Below, piece by piece: positions 45,683-53,643 of a stretch of 64,000 bases of DNA. The notes beneath the pieces are model-generated. The model was not told the DNA's origin. It saw only the letters and a list, made by a program, of their open reading frames with translations, and made no database searches. The stretch's first letter is position 1; each line of letters opens with the position of its first letter. Origin of the DNA: Myxococcales bacterium (GTDB taxonomy: Bacteria; Myxococcota_A; Polyangia; Polyangiales; JADJMO01). The DNA lies in the NCBI GenBank assembly GCA_016709545.1, contig JADJMO010000013.1, positions 62,001 through 126,000 of the forward strand. The letters run 5' to 3'. The position numbers and the translations under genes are program-made.

Positions 45683-46978
45683 ATGCGCTCGAAGAACTTG
45701 CTGCTCGGTCTCGCTGCTCTCTCCACCCTGGCGCTCGCGTGTGCCCTCCCCGCCTGTGGCGGCGACGACGGCACCGGCGACCTGCCCGTCGAGGACTCCG
45801 CGATCGAAGGCGGCGCCGAGACCAGCACGGACACCGGCGTCGACACGGGCTCGACCGACTCGGGAACCGACACCACGGCGACCGACTCGACGGCGACCGA
45901 CTCGACCGCGACCGACTCGACCGCGACCGACTCGACGGCGACCGACTCCACGGCGGCCGACTCCACGGCGACGGACTCGACGGCCACCGACTCCAGCGCC
46001 ACCGACTCGGCCACGACCGACTCGACCGCGACCGACTCCACCGCGACCGACGGCGGAGATGCCGGCGCCGCGAAGGACAAGGCCGCGGGCGACCTCGCCG
46101 CCGCGATCTGCAACCGCTGGAAGGCGTGCAACGACTTCGCGTTCACCACGCGCTGGGTCGACGTCGCCGCCTGCACCGCGCGCCACAAGATCGAGCTGCT
46201 CGACCGCCTCGATGCGCCGGGCACGGGCGACACGGTCACCTCGTTCGGGACCTGCACCACCGCCTACCCCACCTTCTCGTGCACCGAGCTCGCGACGAAC
46301 GACGTCCCGACCGCGTGCAAGCCTGCTGGCACCGTCGCCAGCGCGGGCGCCTGCAGCTGGCACTCGCAGTGCGCGAGCGGATACTGCGCGCGCGAGGGTG
46401 ACGAGCCCTGCGGCGTCTGCGCCGCCAAGCCCGTGGCGGCCGCGAGCTGCGCCACGTTCGAGGACTGCGGCTACGGCCTCCTGTGCGTGCTCGACAAGTG
46501 CGTGAAGCTCGGACGCGACGGCGACGCCTGCGACGTCGACGGCGCGGCTGGCGCGGTCAAGCCCTGCGGCCCGGGCTTCGGCTGCGTGGTGACCGGCACC
46601 GCCACCACCGGCCTGTGCAACACCCCGATCGCGACCGGGGCAGAGTGCGATTACAACGAGCAGTGCGACCAGGGCAACGGCTTCTACTGCAAGGCGGGGG
46701 CGCTCGCGACCGACCCTTCCACCTGCCAGAAGCTCGCCATCCACACCGCGGGGGGCACCTGCGACGAGACCGCCACCATCGAGCCCGCCGAGTGCACGGG
46801 CGGCACGAGCTGCTACCTCACGACCGGCGTGGCGGGTGGCAAGTGCGTGGCCAACGGGGCGGAAGGCGCGACCTGCAACCTCACCGAGACCTCGGGCGGC
46901 CCAGGCTGCACCTACCCCGCGGTCTGCGACTCGACGACCAGCAAGTGCCTGCTCCCGCAGGCCAAGCTCTGCCTCTGA
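45683..46978 (+). CDS. Cys-rich lipoprotein with (ATDST)n tether repeats
   Basis: A 431-residue surface lipoprotein. Signal peptide and lipobox-like region LALACALPACGGDD. Residues 66-120 are eleven copies of the five-residue unit ATDST or a close variant, a flexible acidic tether. The C-terminal ~290 residues are Cys-rich in the style of Dickkopf-like/EGF-like myxobacterial lipoproteins (CSWHSQCASGYCAREGDEPC, CDYNEQCDQGNGFYCKAG, CTYPAVCDSTTSKCLLPQ). A strong terminator follows at 47000. It lies 42 bp after the kinase gene on the same strand, so the kinase may be upstream in the same transcript. Ligand unknown. Confidence 0.85.
   Translation: MRSKNLLLGLAALSTLALACALPACGGDDGTGDLPVEDSAIEGGAETSTDTGVDTGSTDSGTDTTATDSTATDSTATDSTATDSTATDSTAADSTATDSTATDSSATDSATTDSTATDSTATDGGDAGAAKDKAAGDLAAAICNRWKACNDFAFTTRWVDVAACTARHKIELLDRLDAPGTGDTVTSFGTCTTAYPTFSCTELATNDVPTACKPAGTVASAGACSWHSQCASGYCAREGDEPCGVCAAKPVAAASCATFEDCGYGLLCVLDKCVKLGRDGDACDVDGAAGAVKPCGPGFGCVVTGTATTGLCNTPIATGAECDYNEQCDQGNGFYCKAGALATDPSTCQKLAIHTAGGTCDETATIEPAECTGGTSCYLTTGVAGGKCVANGAEGATCNLTETSGGPGCTYPAVCDSTTSKCLLPQAKLCL
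45878..46042 (+). repeat. 15-bp tandem repeat (11 units) in a lipoprotein gene
   Basis: Eleven tandem 15-bp units of the form GCGACCGACTCGACG, with base changes that mostly keep ATDST. Several adjacent units are identical at the DNA level, so slippage could change the tether length between strains in steps of five residues without breaking the frame. Confidence 0.9.
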
Positions 46979-46999
46979 TCGTCGCGCGCCTCTGACGGA

Positions 47000-47037
47000 G
47001 CCCCGTGACCCTCTCGGTCGCGGGGCTTCGGTCTATT
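47000..47037 (+). terminator. Rho-independent terminator of the (ATDST)n lipoprotein gene
   Basis: GCCCCGTGACC (47000-47010), a CTCTC loop and GGTCGCGGGGC (47016-47026) form an 11-bp stem with one T-G pair, followed by TTCGGTCTATTT. It sits 22 bp after the stop and ends in the tail of the convergent gene. The minus-strand reading lacks a T-run. Confidence 0.78.
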
Positions 47038-48061
47038 TGCAGGGGTCCTTGCCGGCGGGGAACACGTCGCGGTAGGCGTCGAGCGTCTGCACACAGAGGT
47101 GCGCGCCGGTCGAGTAGGTCGGCTTGCCGGTGTCGGCCGTGTCGCCGCCGGAGAGGCCGACGACGGTGCCCGCCGGGTACACCTTGCCGACCGTGGTCGT
47201 GTACTGGTCGCTCGGTCGCAAGTGCAGGTATCGGAACCGACGCCCGGTCACCTGGTCGGTGAACTCGGGCATCCACCCCCAACCGTAGACGCCGTGCTTG
47301 TCGAGCCGGCTCGCGTGACGCAGCTGGATCTTCGTGCCCGTGAGCGCGTAGATGTCCGTGTCCCACCAGCCGGAGCTCATGTAGGGCCCGTAGTTGATCG
47401 AGCTGTTCCACCACTGCACGTTGCCGCACGAGAGCGCGCCCGCGCAGGTGTCGGCGACGCCGGGCGGGTTGTGCTGGCAGCCGTCGGTGCAGGTCTCGGT
47501 CGACTCGGTCTTCTTGCCCTTGCAGTGATAGACCTTGTTCGCGTCGCCGCCGATCGAGTCGCCGCAGTAGGCGCCGTCCGCGTCGTTGAAGCAGGGTTCG
47601 ACCGCGTCCGAGAGGCACTTGTCGCCGCCAGGCCCTGGCGAGTCCCAGCACCCCGAAGGACACGCGTCGGTGCTCGCCGTCTTCTTGTCCTTGCAGTGAT
47701 AGAGCTTGCCCGCGTCGCCCCCGATCGCGGCGCCGCAGTAGTCGCCGTCGGCGTCGTCGAAGCAGGGTTCGAGCGCGTTCGAGAGGCACTTGTCGGTGCC
47801 GACGCCCAGCTCCGCGCAGCCGCCGGTGCAGATCTCGGTCGTGGCGACGCCGCCCTTGCAGTGCACGAGGCTCTTGCCGTCGCTCGCGCAGTCGTCGCCG
47901 TCGGGCTTGCCCTCGCACGCGGTGACCGCCGGCGGCGGAGCCGCGTCGACGCTGGTCTCGACATCGCCGGCGTCGCTCGCCTCGGGATCGCCCCCCTCGA
48001 GGGTCCCCGAGCAACCGACGAGAACGCACAAGGACAAGGCGAGGAAGCACGACCCACGCAT
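47033..48061 (-). CDS. Lipoprotein with triplicated Cys module and LytM/M23-like C-terminal domain
   Basis: A 342-residue lipoprotein (lipobox LSLCVLVGCSGTLE). Three copies of a ~55-residue Cys module follow: a diverged first (CEGKPDGDDCASDGKSLVHC) and two near-identical ones (CLSNALEPCFDDADGDYC; CLSDAVEPCFNDADGAYC), each with GGDAxKxYHCK and TxxCxxGC. The C-terminal ~110 residues resemble an M23/LytM domain (RYLHLRPSDQY, GKVYPAGTVVGLSGGDTADT, YSTGAHLCVQT). The usual final H-L-H is H-L-C and the first HxxxD motif is not seen, so peptidase activity is doubtful. Binding to peptidoglycan without cleavage is the likely role, by analogy. ATG 48061 starts the signal peptide. Confidence 0.8.
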   Translation of the reverse strand: MRGSCFLALSLCVLVGCSGTLEGGDPEASDAGDVETSVDAAPPPAVTACEGKPDGDDCASDGKSLVHCKGGVATTEICTGGCAELGVGTDKCLSNALEPCFDDADGDYCGAAIGGDAGKLYHCKDKKTASTDACPSGCWDSPGPGGDKCLSDAVEPCFNDADGAYCGDSIGGDANKVYHCKGKKTESTETCTDGCQHNPPGVADTCAGALSCGNVQWWNSSINYGPYMSSGWWDTDIYALTGTKIQLRHASRLDKHGVYGWGWMPEFTDQVTGRRFRYLHLRPSDQYTTTVGKVYPAGTVVGLSGGDTADTGKPTYSTGAHLCVQTLDAYRDVFPAGKDPCK

Positions 48062-48153
48062 CCCGCGATCGTACCGGCTGCGTGCGCCCGCACAATGTCT
48101 CGCGCATGCGACAGGTGGGGAGGTCGCAGCAGGTGGCATGTCCGGCGAGCGCG

Positions 48154-48903
48154 TCACCGTTCTTCGAGCTTCGCGAGCTCGGCTTCGAGCGCGCGCGCCC
48201 GCGCTTCGGACGCGACGGCTCGTCGCTCCGCCTCGCGTGCTCGTTCCTCGGCGTCCCGCGCGTGCTGCTCGGCCTCCCGCGCGTGTTCGAGTTGGTGACG
48301 AACGAGCCTTCCCTCCGCGTCGAACCAGCGGAGCCAGGGGGCCTCGGTGCCCTGGAACTCTCCCGGAACGACGCCCAGCGAGAGCCCGAGCTGCGTGCAA
48401 GGCAGACGACCATCGGCGTCGAGCGCGAGCGGCTCGTAGGTGCCGTGCAGCCCGAGGACGAAGCCGTCCAGAGCCGCCGAGAACGGGTCGTAGATCACGT
48501 AGACCGGGACGCGCAGCAGGCGGGCGTACACGCGCTTCTTGGTGCCGCGATCGACCGCCTCGGTGGACTCGCTCGTGAGCTCGATCACCAGGTCGGGGGT
48601 GCGGCCCTCCTCTTCCCAGACGACCCAGCGCTTGCGCTCCTTGCGGACGGTGTCGAGCACGACGAACACGTCCGGCGCGCGGAAGTCCTGGTTCCGGGCC
48701 TGGGTCTCGCTGAAGTAGACCGCCATGTTGCCCTCGACACAGACGTCGTCGCGGTCCCGCCAGTGCTCGTCGAGCGAGTCGACCAGCAGGTTCATCTGCT
48801 GGCGATGGCGCTTGGTCTCCATGGGCTCACCGTCGTCGCAGGGGAGATCTTCCCCCCGAGGCGGCGGCTTCGGGCCGAGGACGGGCATGGGGAGAGGATT
48901 CAT
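48154..48903 (-). CDS. Uma2 family (DUF820) nuclease-fold protein with coiled-coil tail
   Basis: A 249-residue Uma2/DUF820 protein, a PD-(D/E)xK nuclease fold widespread in cyanobacteria and myxobacteria. Core signature: FRAPDVFVVLDTVRKERKRW (PD), then GRTPDLVIELTSESTEAVDR with E-x-S and GTKKRVYARLLRVPVYVIYD (K-x-Y...YW-like). Residues ~205-249 are a charged heptad helix (HAREAEQHARDAEERAREAE and on), a tail typical of myxobacterial members. ATG 48903 begins MNPLPMPVLGPKPPPR; a start at 48939 would add 12 residues. No partner gene is adjacent, so I do not propose a mobile-element or defence role. Confidence 0.88.
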   Translation of the reverse strand: MNPLPMPVLGPKPPPRGEDLPCDDGEPMETKRHRQQMNLLVDSLDEHWRDRDDVCVEGNMAVYFSETQARNQDFRAPDVFVVLDTVRKERKRWVVWEEEGRTPDLVIELTSESTEAVDRGTKKRVYARLLRVPVYVIYDPFSAALDGFVLGLHGTYEPLALDADGRLPCTQLGLSLGVVPGEFQGTEAPWLRWFDAEGRLVRHQLEHAREAEQHARDAEERAREAERRAVASEARARALEAELAKLEER

Positions 48904-49043
48904 GAGGGTGGGGAACGCCGCAAGGTCGCGGTGCACCAAGGCCTCAGCGAAGCGTGTGCCAGCCTCTCACCCGGCGATTCCGGCCGAGATGCGCGTGGCA
49001 CCGCCGGCGGATCGCCGTTCTCCGCCGGCGGCCGCCAGGATGC

Positions 49044-49781
49044 TCAGCGCGCGGCGAGCAGCAGGTTCGCGACGCTGCACCCCTCGGCCTGCTTCTTCGC
49101 GAGCGGGCTCGGCGGGCCACCGGCCACGGTGACCAGCGTGAACGAAGGCGAGAGGCGGGTGCGCACGAGCGACGCGCCGTCCTCGAGCCGCCGCACGGCG
49201 ACTGGCACGAAGCCGCTCTCCTCGTCGAGCGCGATCACGACGACCTTGGCCTTGCCGAGGGCCGCGCGCAGCGAGGCGTGGTGCCCGTCGCGGTGGCGCG
49301 CGAGCGTGCCCGCGTGGGCGTCGAGCGAGAGCTTGTCCCAGCTGGCCTCGACCGACTTCGTGAAGCGATCGCCGAGCAGCTCCGACTGCGCCACGAGGTC
49401 GCCATAGGCGAACATCTCCTGCGCGGGGTGGAGACAGCCCGCGAGGCCGTCGACCACGCCCAGCTGCGCGGCCGCGTGCACGCTCCCCTTCGACTTCGCG
49501 TCGGCGAGCCGCAGGTGGAGGTAGAGGCTGTCCTCGCGTGGGAGCTCCGTCGCGGGCTGCGCGGCGAAGCCGTCCTTGCCGAGCTCGACCGTCCAGGTCT
49601 CCACCTTGTCCACGAGGGCCGCCATCGGCGCGCGCACCTCGTCTCGCAGAGCGTCCCGCTCCCGCAACAGCGCGCCTTGCTGCGCCTTCGCCTCGTGGCG
49701 CTGGTAGAGGGTGTGGCTCACCCCGAGGGTGGCGACGAGGGCGGTGACGGCGGCGATGGGACCGAGGGGGAGCGCGCGCAT
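49044..49781 (-). CDS. Hypothetical membrane-anchored protein
   Basis: A 245-residue protein with one N-terminal membrane helix (MRALPLGPIAAVTALVATLG) followed by a short coiled coil (HEAKAQQGALLRERDALRDE). The periplasmic part is alpha/beta with Leu-rich helices (DSLYLHLRLADAKSKGSVHA, SVEASWDKLSLDAHAGTLAR) and ends ...GCSVANLLLAAR. There is no catalytic motif or Cys pattern that I recognise. ATG 49781 gives the membrane helix directly. It lies 16 bp downstream of the Cys-repeat lipoprotein gene on the same strand, so the two are probably co-transcribed. Confidence 0.68.
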   Translation of the reverse strand: MRALPLGPIAAVTALVATLGVSHTLYQRHEAKAQQGALLRERDALRDEVRAPMAALVDKVETWTVELGKDGFAAQPATELPREDSLYLHLRLADAKSKGSVHAAAQLGVVDGLAGCLHPAQEMFAYGDLVAQSELLGDRFTKSVEASWDKLSLDAHAGTLARHRDGHHASLRAALGKAKVVVIALDEESGFVPVAVRRLEDGASLVRTRLSPSFTLVTVAGGPPSPLAKKQAEGCSVANLLLAAR

Positions 49782-49797
49782 TCCCTCACAGACCACG

Positions 49798-50481
49798 TCA
49801 TTGCGGGAAGGTTCCCTCCTCGACGAACGCGTCGATCGGAGGCGCTGTCTCGGGCCTCGTGTCGACCCCCGTGTCGGGCGTCGACCGCTCGGGCAGCCAT
49901 GCGAAGGGCGTGCTGCCCCCCACCCGCGACACGCACGCCTGCGCCTGCTGCAGGGCGAACTCGCAGCTGCCGAACGGATCCGCAGAGACCGGGTGGCCGA
50001 GCTCGTCGCACGTGAGGCGCGCGCAGGACACCGCGGCGCTTCCGTGCTGCGACGCGCAGCGGCGGTCGAGGCACGTGGAGAGGCACTCGCCGTAGTCGAG
50101 CGCGCGCGTGCACCCCGTCGCGACCCAGCGCTTGCAGAACGTGGCACACGTGGAGCAGCTGTCGACCTGCGCCTGCTGGTTCGTGCAGTTGGCGATCTTG
50201 GTCGCGCCCGAGTCGCTGTCGCAGATGATGTTGCCCTCGAGGTTGGCGCAGCGGACCAGCGCGGTCTGGTGGGCGGGGCAGAGGTCGCGGGCCGTGATGC
50301 ACTTGGTCAGACATTCGTCGCGCGAGACGGGGTTGCGGCAGCGCGCGCCGACCCAGCGGTTGCAGAACGTGTCGCAGCCCCCCTCACCCCACGAGCCGTA
50401 GGATTGCCCGCAGGAGACGCCGCCGAGCCCGAGCATCCCCCCGAGGAGCACGGTCGCGCTGGCGAGACGGAGCAGGCGCAT
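49798..50481 (-). CDS. Lipoprotein with duplicated Cys domain
   Basis: A 227-residue lipoprotein. Signal peptide RLLRLASATVLLGGMLGLGG leads to a lipobox-type VSCGQS. Two related ~75-residue units follow, each beginning with CxxFCxRWVxxxC (CDTFCNRWVGARCRNP; CATFCKRWVATGCTRA) and continuing with ECLTKC/ECLSTC, then further cysteines (LCPAHQTALVRCANLEGNIIC; RCASQHGSAAVSCARLTC). An acidic/Thr tail (DTGVDTRPETAPPIDAF) ends the protein. An internal duplication is plain. It is divergent from miaB, 54 bp apart. The function is unknown; the domain looks like a disulfide-stabilised helical pair. Confidence 0.82.
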   Translation of the reverse strand: MRLLRLASATVLLGGMLGLGGVSCGQSYGSWGEGGCDTFCNRWVGARCRNPVSRDECLTKCITARDLCPAHQTALVRCANLEGNIICDSDSGATKIANCTNQQAQVDSCSTCATFCKRWVATGCTRALDYGECLSTCLDRRCASQHGSAAVSCARLTCDELGHPVSADPFGSCEFALQQAQACVSRVGGSTPFAWLPERSTPDTGVDTRPETAPPIDAFVEEGTFPQ

Positions 50482-50535
50482 CGGACCCGCGGAGTGTCGC
50501 AGGCGAAGCGACCCTGCGCTAGCGTCTCCGGTCCG

Positions 50536-52035
50536 ATGTCGGGCCCCCGCTACCACCTCGAGACGTTCGGCTGTCAGATGAACGTCCACGACTCCGAGCG
50601 CATGGAGGACGCCCTCCGCGCGGGCGGCTGGTCGCGCGCCGAGGGCGAGGACGACGCGGACCTCGTGGTGTTCAACACCTGCAGCGTGCGCGAGAAGGCC
50701 GAGCACAAGCTCCGCAGCGAGGTCGGTCGGCTCAAGCAGTGGAAGCGCGCGAGGCAGGGGCGGGTCGTCGCCGTCACCGGGTGCGTGGCCCAGCAGGAGG
50801 GCGAGCGGCTGCTCGACGCCGTCCCCCACCTCGATCTGGTCGTGGGCCCCGACAACCTGCGCGAGCTCCCGGCCCTCGCCGAGGCCGCGCGCCTCGGTGA
50901 AGGGCGCGCCGTGCGCACGGTGTTCGACCTCGACCACCCCACGTTCCTCGCGCCGATCGATCACCTGGGCCACGCGATGGGACCGGGGGGCGGCACCTCC
51001 AACGTCTCCGCGTTCGTCACCACCATGAAGGGCTGCGACGAGCGGTGCTCGTTCTGCGTCGTGCCCTACACGCGCGGCCCCGAGCGCTACCGCCCCGCGA
51101 GCGAGATCGTCGACGAGATCCGTGCGCGCGTCGCGAGCGGCACCCGCGAGATCACCCTGCTCGGGCAGACCGTCAACAGCTGGATCCCGCCCGAGGAGGC
51201 CGACCAGGCCGAGGGCTCGAGCGAAGCGTCACCGAGCCGGCGCGCGTCGTCGTCGCGTTTCGCGTGGCTGCTGCGCACCATCGCGCGCGAGGTCCCGAGC
51301 CTCGAGCGGCTGCGCTACACGTCACCCCACCCGCGTCACCTCGGGCCGGAGCTCGTGGCCGCCCACGGCGAGCTCGCGGTCCTGGCCGCGCACCTGCACT
51401 TGCCGGTGCAGTCCGGCTCCGATCGCCTCCTCAAGCGCATGATCCGGCGCTACACGCGCGCGGAATACCTCGAGCGCATCGGTGCCCTGCGCGCGGCGCG
51501 CCCCGGCATCACCCTCTCGACCGACATCATCGTGGGCTTCCCCGGGGAGACCGACGAGGACTTCCAGGAGACCCTCTCCCTCGTCCGCGAGGCCGGGTTC
51601 ATCGCGGCCTTCGGCTTCAAGTTCTCGCCGCGGCCCTACACCCCGGCGCTCAAGCTGGCAGACGACGTTCCGGAGACCGTGAAGGCGGAGCGCCTCGCCG
51701 CGCTGTTCGCCGAGGTCGAGCGCGCGCAGCAGGCCCACCTCGCTGGGCTCGTGGGCAGCCGCGTGCGGGTGCTGGTGGAGGGCCGCTCGAAGCCCGCGGG
51801 CACGGCGGGGCCCAAGGTGGCCTCGCGCGTGATGGGTCGCTCGGAGCGCAACGAGATCGTGCACCTCGACGTGCCCGACGAGCGTGACCCCCAGGCGCTG
51901 GTCGGCGCGTTCGTCGACGCGCGCGTCGCGCGGGCCAACGCCCATTCGCTGTTCGGCGAGCTCGACGGAGCCACCGTCGCCGCGTTGCCCAGGCTCGTCG
52001 TCGACGCCGGACCGCGGCGCCTCGCGGTGCTCTGA
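50536..52035 (+). CDS. miaB: tRNA-2-methylthio-N6-dimethylallyladenosine synthase MiaB
   Basis: MiaB adds the 2-methylthio group to N6-isopentenyladenosine-37 of tRNAs, using two 4Fe-4S clusters. The N-terminal UPF0004 Cys residues are at HLETFGCQMNVHDSERME, VVFNTCSVREKAEHK and VAVTGCVAQQEGERL. The radical-SAM cluster motif is TMKGCDERCSFCVVPYTRG. STDIIVGFPGETDEDFQETL and the C-terminal TRAM domain (VGSRVRVLVEGRSKPAGTAG, NEIVHLDVP) are intact. At 499 residues it is longer than typical (~440-480) because of an inserted Ser/Ala/Glu-rich loop near residue 220 (EEADQAEGSSEASPSRRASS). ATG 50536 begins MSGPRYHLETFG. The TGA is directly followed by the GTG of the next gene. Confidence 0.95.
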   Translation: MSGPRYHLETFGCQMNVHDSERMEDALRAGGWSRAEGEDDADLVVFNTCSVREKAEHKLRSEVGRLKQWKRARQGRVVAVTGCVAQQEGERLLDAVPHLDLVVGPDNLRELPALAEAARLGEGRAVRTVFDLDHPTFLAPIDHLGHAMGPGGGTSNVSAFVTTMKGCDERCSFCVVPYTRGPERYRPASEIVDEIRARVASGTREITLLGQTVNSWIPPEEADQAEGSSEASPSRRASSSRFAWLLRTIAREVPSLERLRYTSPHPRHLGPELVAAHGELAVLAAHLHLPVQSGSDRLLKRMIRRYTRAEYLERIGALRAARPGITLSTDIIVGFPGETDEDFQETLSLVREAGFIAAFGFKFSPRPYTPALKLADDVPETVKAERLAALFAEVERAQQAHLAGLVGSRVRVLVEGRSKPAGTAGPKVASRVMGRSERNEIVHLDVPDERDPQALVGAFVDARVARANAHSLFGELDGATVAALPRLVVDAGPRRLAVL

Positions 52036-52472
52036 GTGGCGGACGGCAAGCGCCGACTGCCGGTGCTCGGGGCGGCGCGCCCGATCCGGGAGAGCTGCCC
52101 GAGGAGCGCTCGCGCGGCGCCTGGGTGATCCTCGGCGCGCTCGCCGTGTTCGCCGTGCTCGTCCCGCTGGCGATGCTGGCGATGGCGATGATCAAGGCGA
52201 TGGGCGAGCCGGGGTTCGGGGTGCTGGTCTCAGTGAGCGTGGTGGCGGTCTGCGTGAGCTCCTTCGCCGGCGGCTACCTCGTCGGCCGCTTCGGGGCGAA
52301 GGCGGGGCCGCGCGAGGGCGGGCTCGCGGGGGCGCTGGCCGGTCTCGTGATGTGGGGGCTGAGTCGCACGCCGCTCGGTGTGGTCATCCTGCCCGTCACC
52401 GCCGCCGCCGCGTCGCTCGGCGCGCGCGTCGGCGTCAGGAGTCGCAAGCCGGGCGACACGCTCGGGGGCTAG
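52036..52472 (+). CDS. Small membrane protein with N-terminal zinc-ribbon-like tail, frameshifted near 52072
   Basis: A ~145-residue protein. GTG 52036 abuts the miaB stop and reads VADGKRRLPVLGA before the frame breaks in a G/C run near 52072. The continued frame gives APDPGELPEERSRGAWVILG, then three or four membrane segments (AVFAVLVPLAMLAMAMIKAM, VLVSVSVVAVCVSSFAGGYL, AGALAGLVMWGLS, VVILPVTAAAASLGARVG). An ATG at 52125 would give only the membrane part. I cannot assign a family. Position and adjacency suggest a miaB operon. Confidence 0.62.
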
Positions 52473-52487
52473 CAGTACCATCGGCGC

Positions 52488-53570
52488 GTGATCGATCAGA
52501 ACCTCGAGACCCTGGTCCGCGTCGCCGCCGAAGACGCGCTGTTCGCCACCCTCGGCAGCGACGACGCGGACGCGCTCGGCGCGGTGCTGCGGCGGAGGGT
52601 CACGTTCCACGAGGCGATCGCCCGCGGCGCGGCGCGGCGCGAGAGCGATCACGACGCGTGGCTGCGCGCGCTCGTCGCGGCCGCGGCGCCGGTCGCGGCC
52701 ACCCCGTGGTTCGTCCCGCTGCAGCCCGCCATCGACGACGGCCTGTGCCTCGCCGCGGAGCCCAAGGGGTTCCGCGCGCTCCTGCCCATCGGGCTCGAGG
52801 CGGCGCGCGAGCGCATGCGGCGCGAGGGCATCCTCGCGGTGCGGGTCGTGCGCACGATCGGGGCGGCCGACGGCGAGAGCACCCCTGAGGAGCTCCGCGC
52901 GGTCGACCTCTTGCTCGAGGCGCTCGCGTTGCCCGAGGACGATCGGCGCATCCTGCGCGCCGAGGGCGTGGTCCCGCTCGTCTCGCTCGAGGTGCCGAAC
53001 GACCTCGACGGGCGCGCGGCCAAGGCGATCATCGCGGGTGCGTTCGCCGTGGCGCTGCTCGACGGCGTGGACGATCGCGAGCGCGAGGCGGCGGTCACAG
53101 CAGCCAAGCGCCTCGGCGTCGCCGCCGAGGACACCGCCGAGGCGCTCGAGAAGGCGGAGGCCCTCGTCGCCCGTCGTCCCCCCATCGGACTCGCGGCGGT
53201 CGACGCGGTTCGCTACGTGCTCGCGCCGCTCGGCGAGAAGGCCTCGCCGATCGTGAAGCTGGTGGCGCAGCTCTCCCTGCCGCCGCGGGCCCGCGACGCC
53301 TGCCTGAAGGAGCTGACCACGCACCCGTCGACGCCGCTCACCACCGAGCACGCGCTCGATCGCGACGCCGAGCGCTCCGTGCTGCGGGCCGCGTGGGCGG
53401 CCGCGCTCGCCTTCGACCCGACCGTGAGCCTCCGCGCCCGCTTGCTCGAGCGCCACGTCCGCGTCGGGGCCCACCTGCGCGCCGAGCGCGCCGCGGTGAG
53501 CGCCCGCGAGGCGGTGGAGGAGGCCCTCGCCCCGAGCCTGTCCCGGGGCGTGGCGGCCGCGGGCGCGTAG
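52488..53570 (+). CDS. TerB-like (DUF533-like) domain protein
   Basis: A 360-residue protein, helical, without signal peptide or membrane segments. It contains two TerB-like repeats with the acidic GxADGExxxEE signature: TIGAADGESTPEELRAVDLL near residue 125 and VALLDGVDDREREAAVTAAK near residue 190. Each is followed by a helical pair (ALALPEDDRRILRAEGVV; RLGVAAEDTAEALEKAEALV). The TerB fold binds metal ions at these acidic loops in other proteins, and this protein may respond to calcium or similar ions. GTG 52488 is 15 bp after the previous stop. The gene lies in a run of plus-strand genes from miaB to 53570. Confidence 0.78.
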   Translation: MIDQNLETLVRVAAEDALFATLGSDDADALGAVLRRRVTFHEAIARGAARRESDHDAWLRALVAAAAPVAATPWFVPLQPAIDDGLCLAAEPKGFRALLPIGLEAARERMRREGILAVRVVRTIGAADGESTPEELRAVDLLLEALALPEDDRRILRAEGVVPLVSLEVPNDLDGRAAKAIIAGAFAVALLDGVDDREREAAVTAAKRLGVAAEDTAEALEKAEALVARRPPIGLAAVDAVRYVLAPLGEKASPIVKLVAQLSLPPRARDACLKELTTHPSTPLTTEHALDRDAERSVLRAAWAAALAFDPTVSLRARLLERHVRVGAHLRAERAAVSAREAVEEALAPSLSRGVAAAGA

Positions 53571-53643
53571 CCTCCACACGGCAGACCTACAGTATCCTAC
53601 ATAATCCTTGGCCCATGATTCCGGGCTGTTGCACGATCGCGGC

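Noticed and set aside
48154..48903. Uma2 nuclease-fold gene as part of a defence or mobile system.
   Set aside because: No transposase, toxin, methylase or repeat is adjacent, and Uma2 genes are scattered singly in many genomes.
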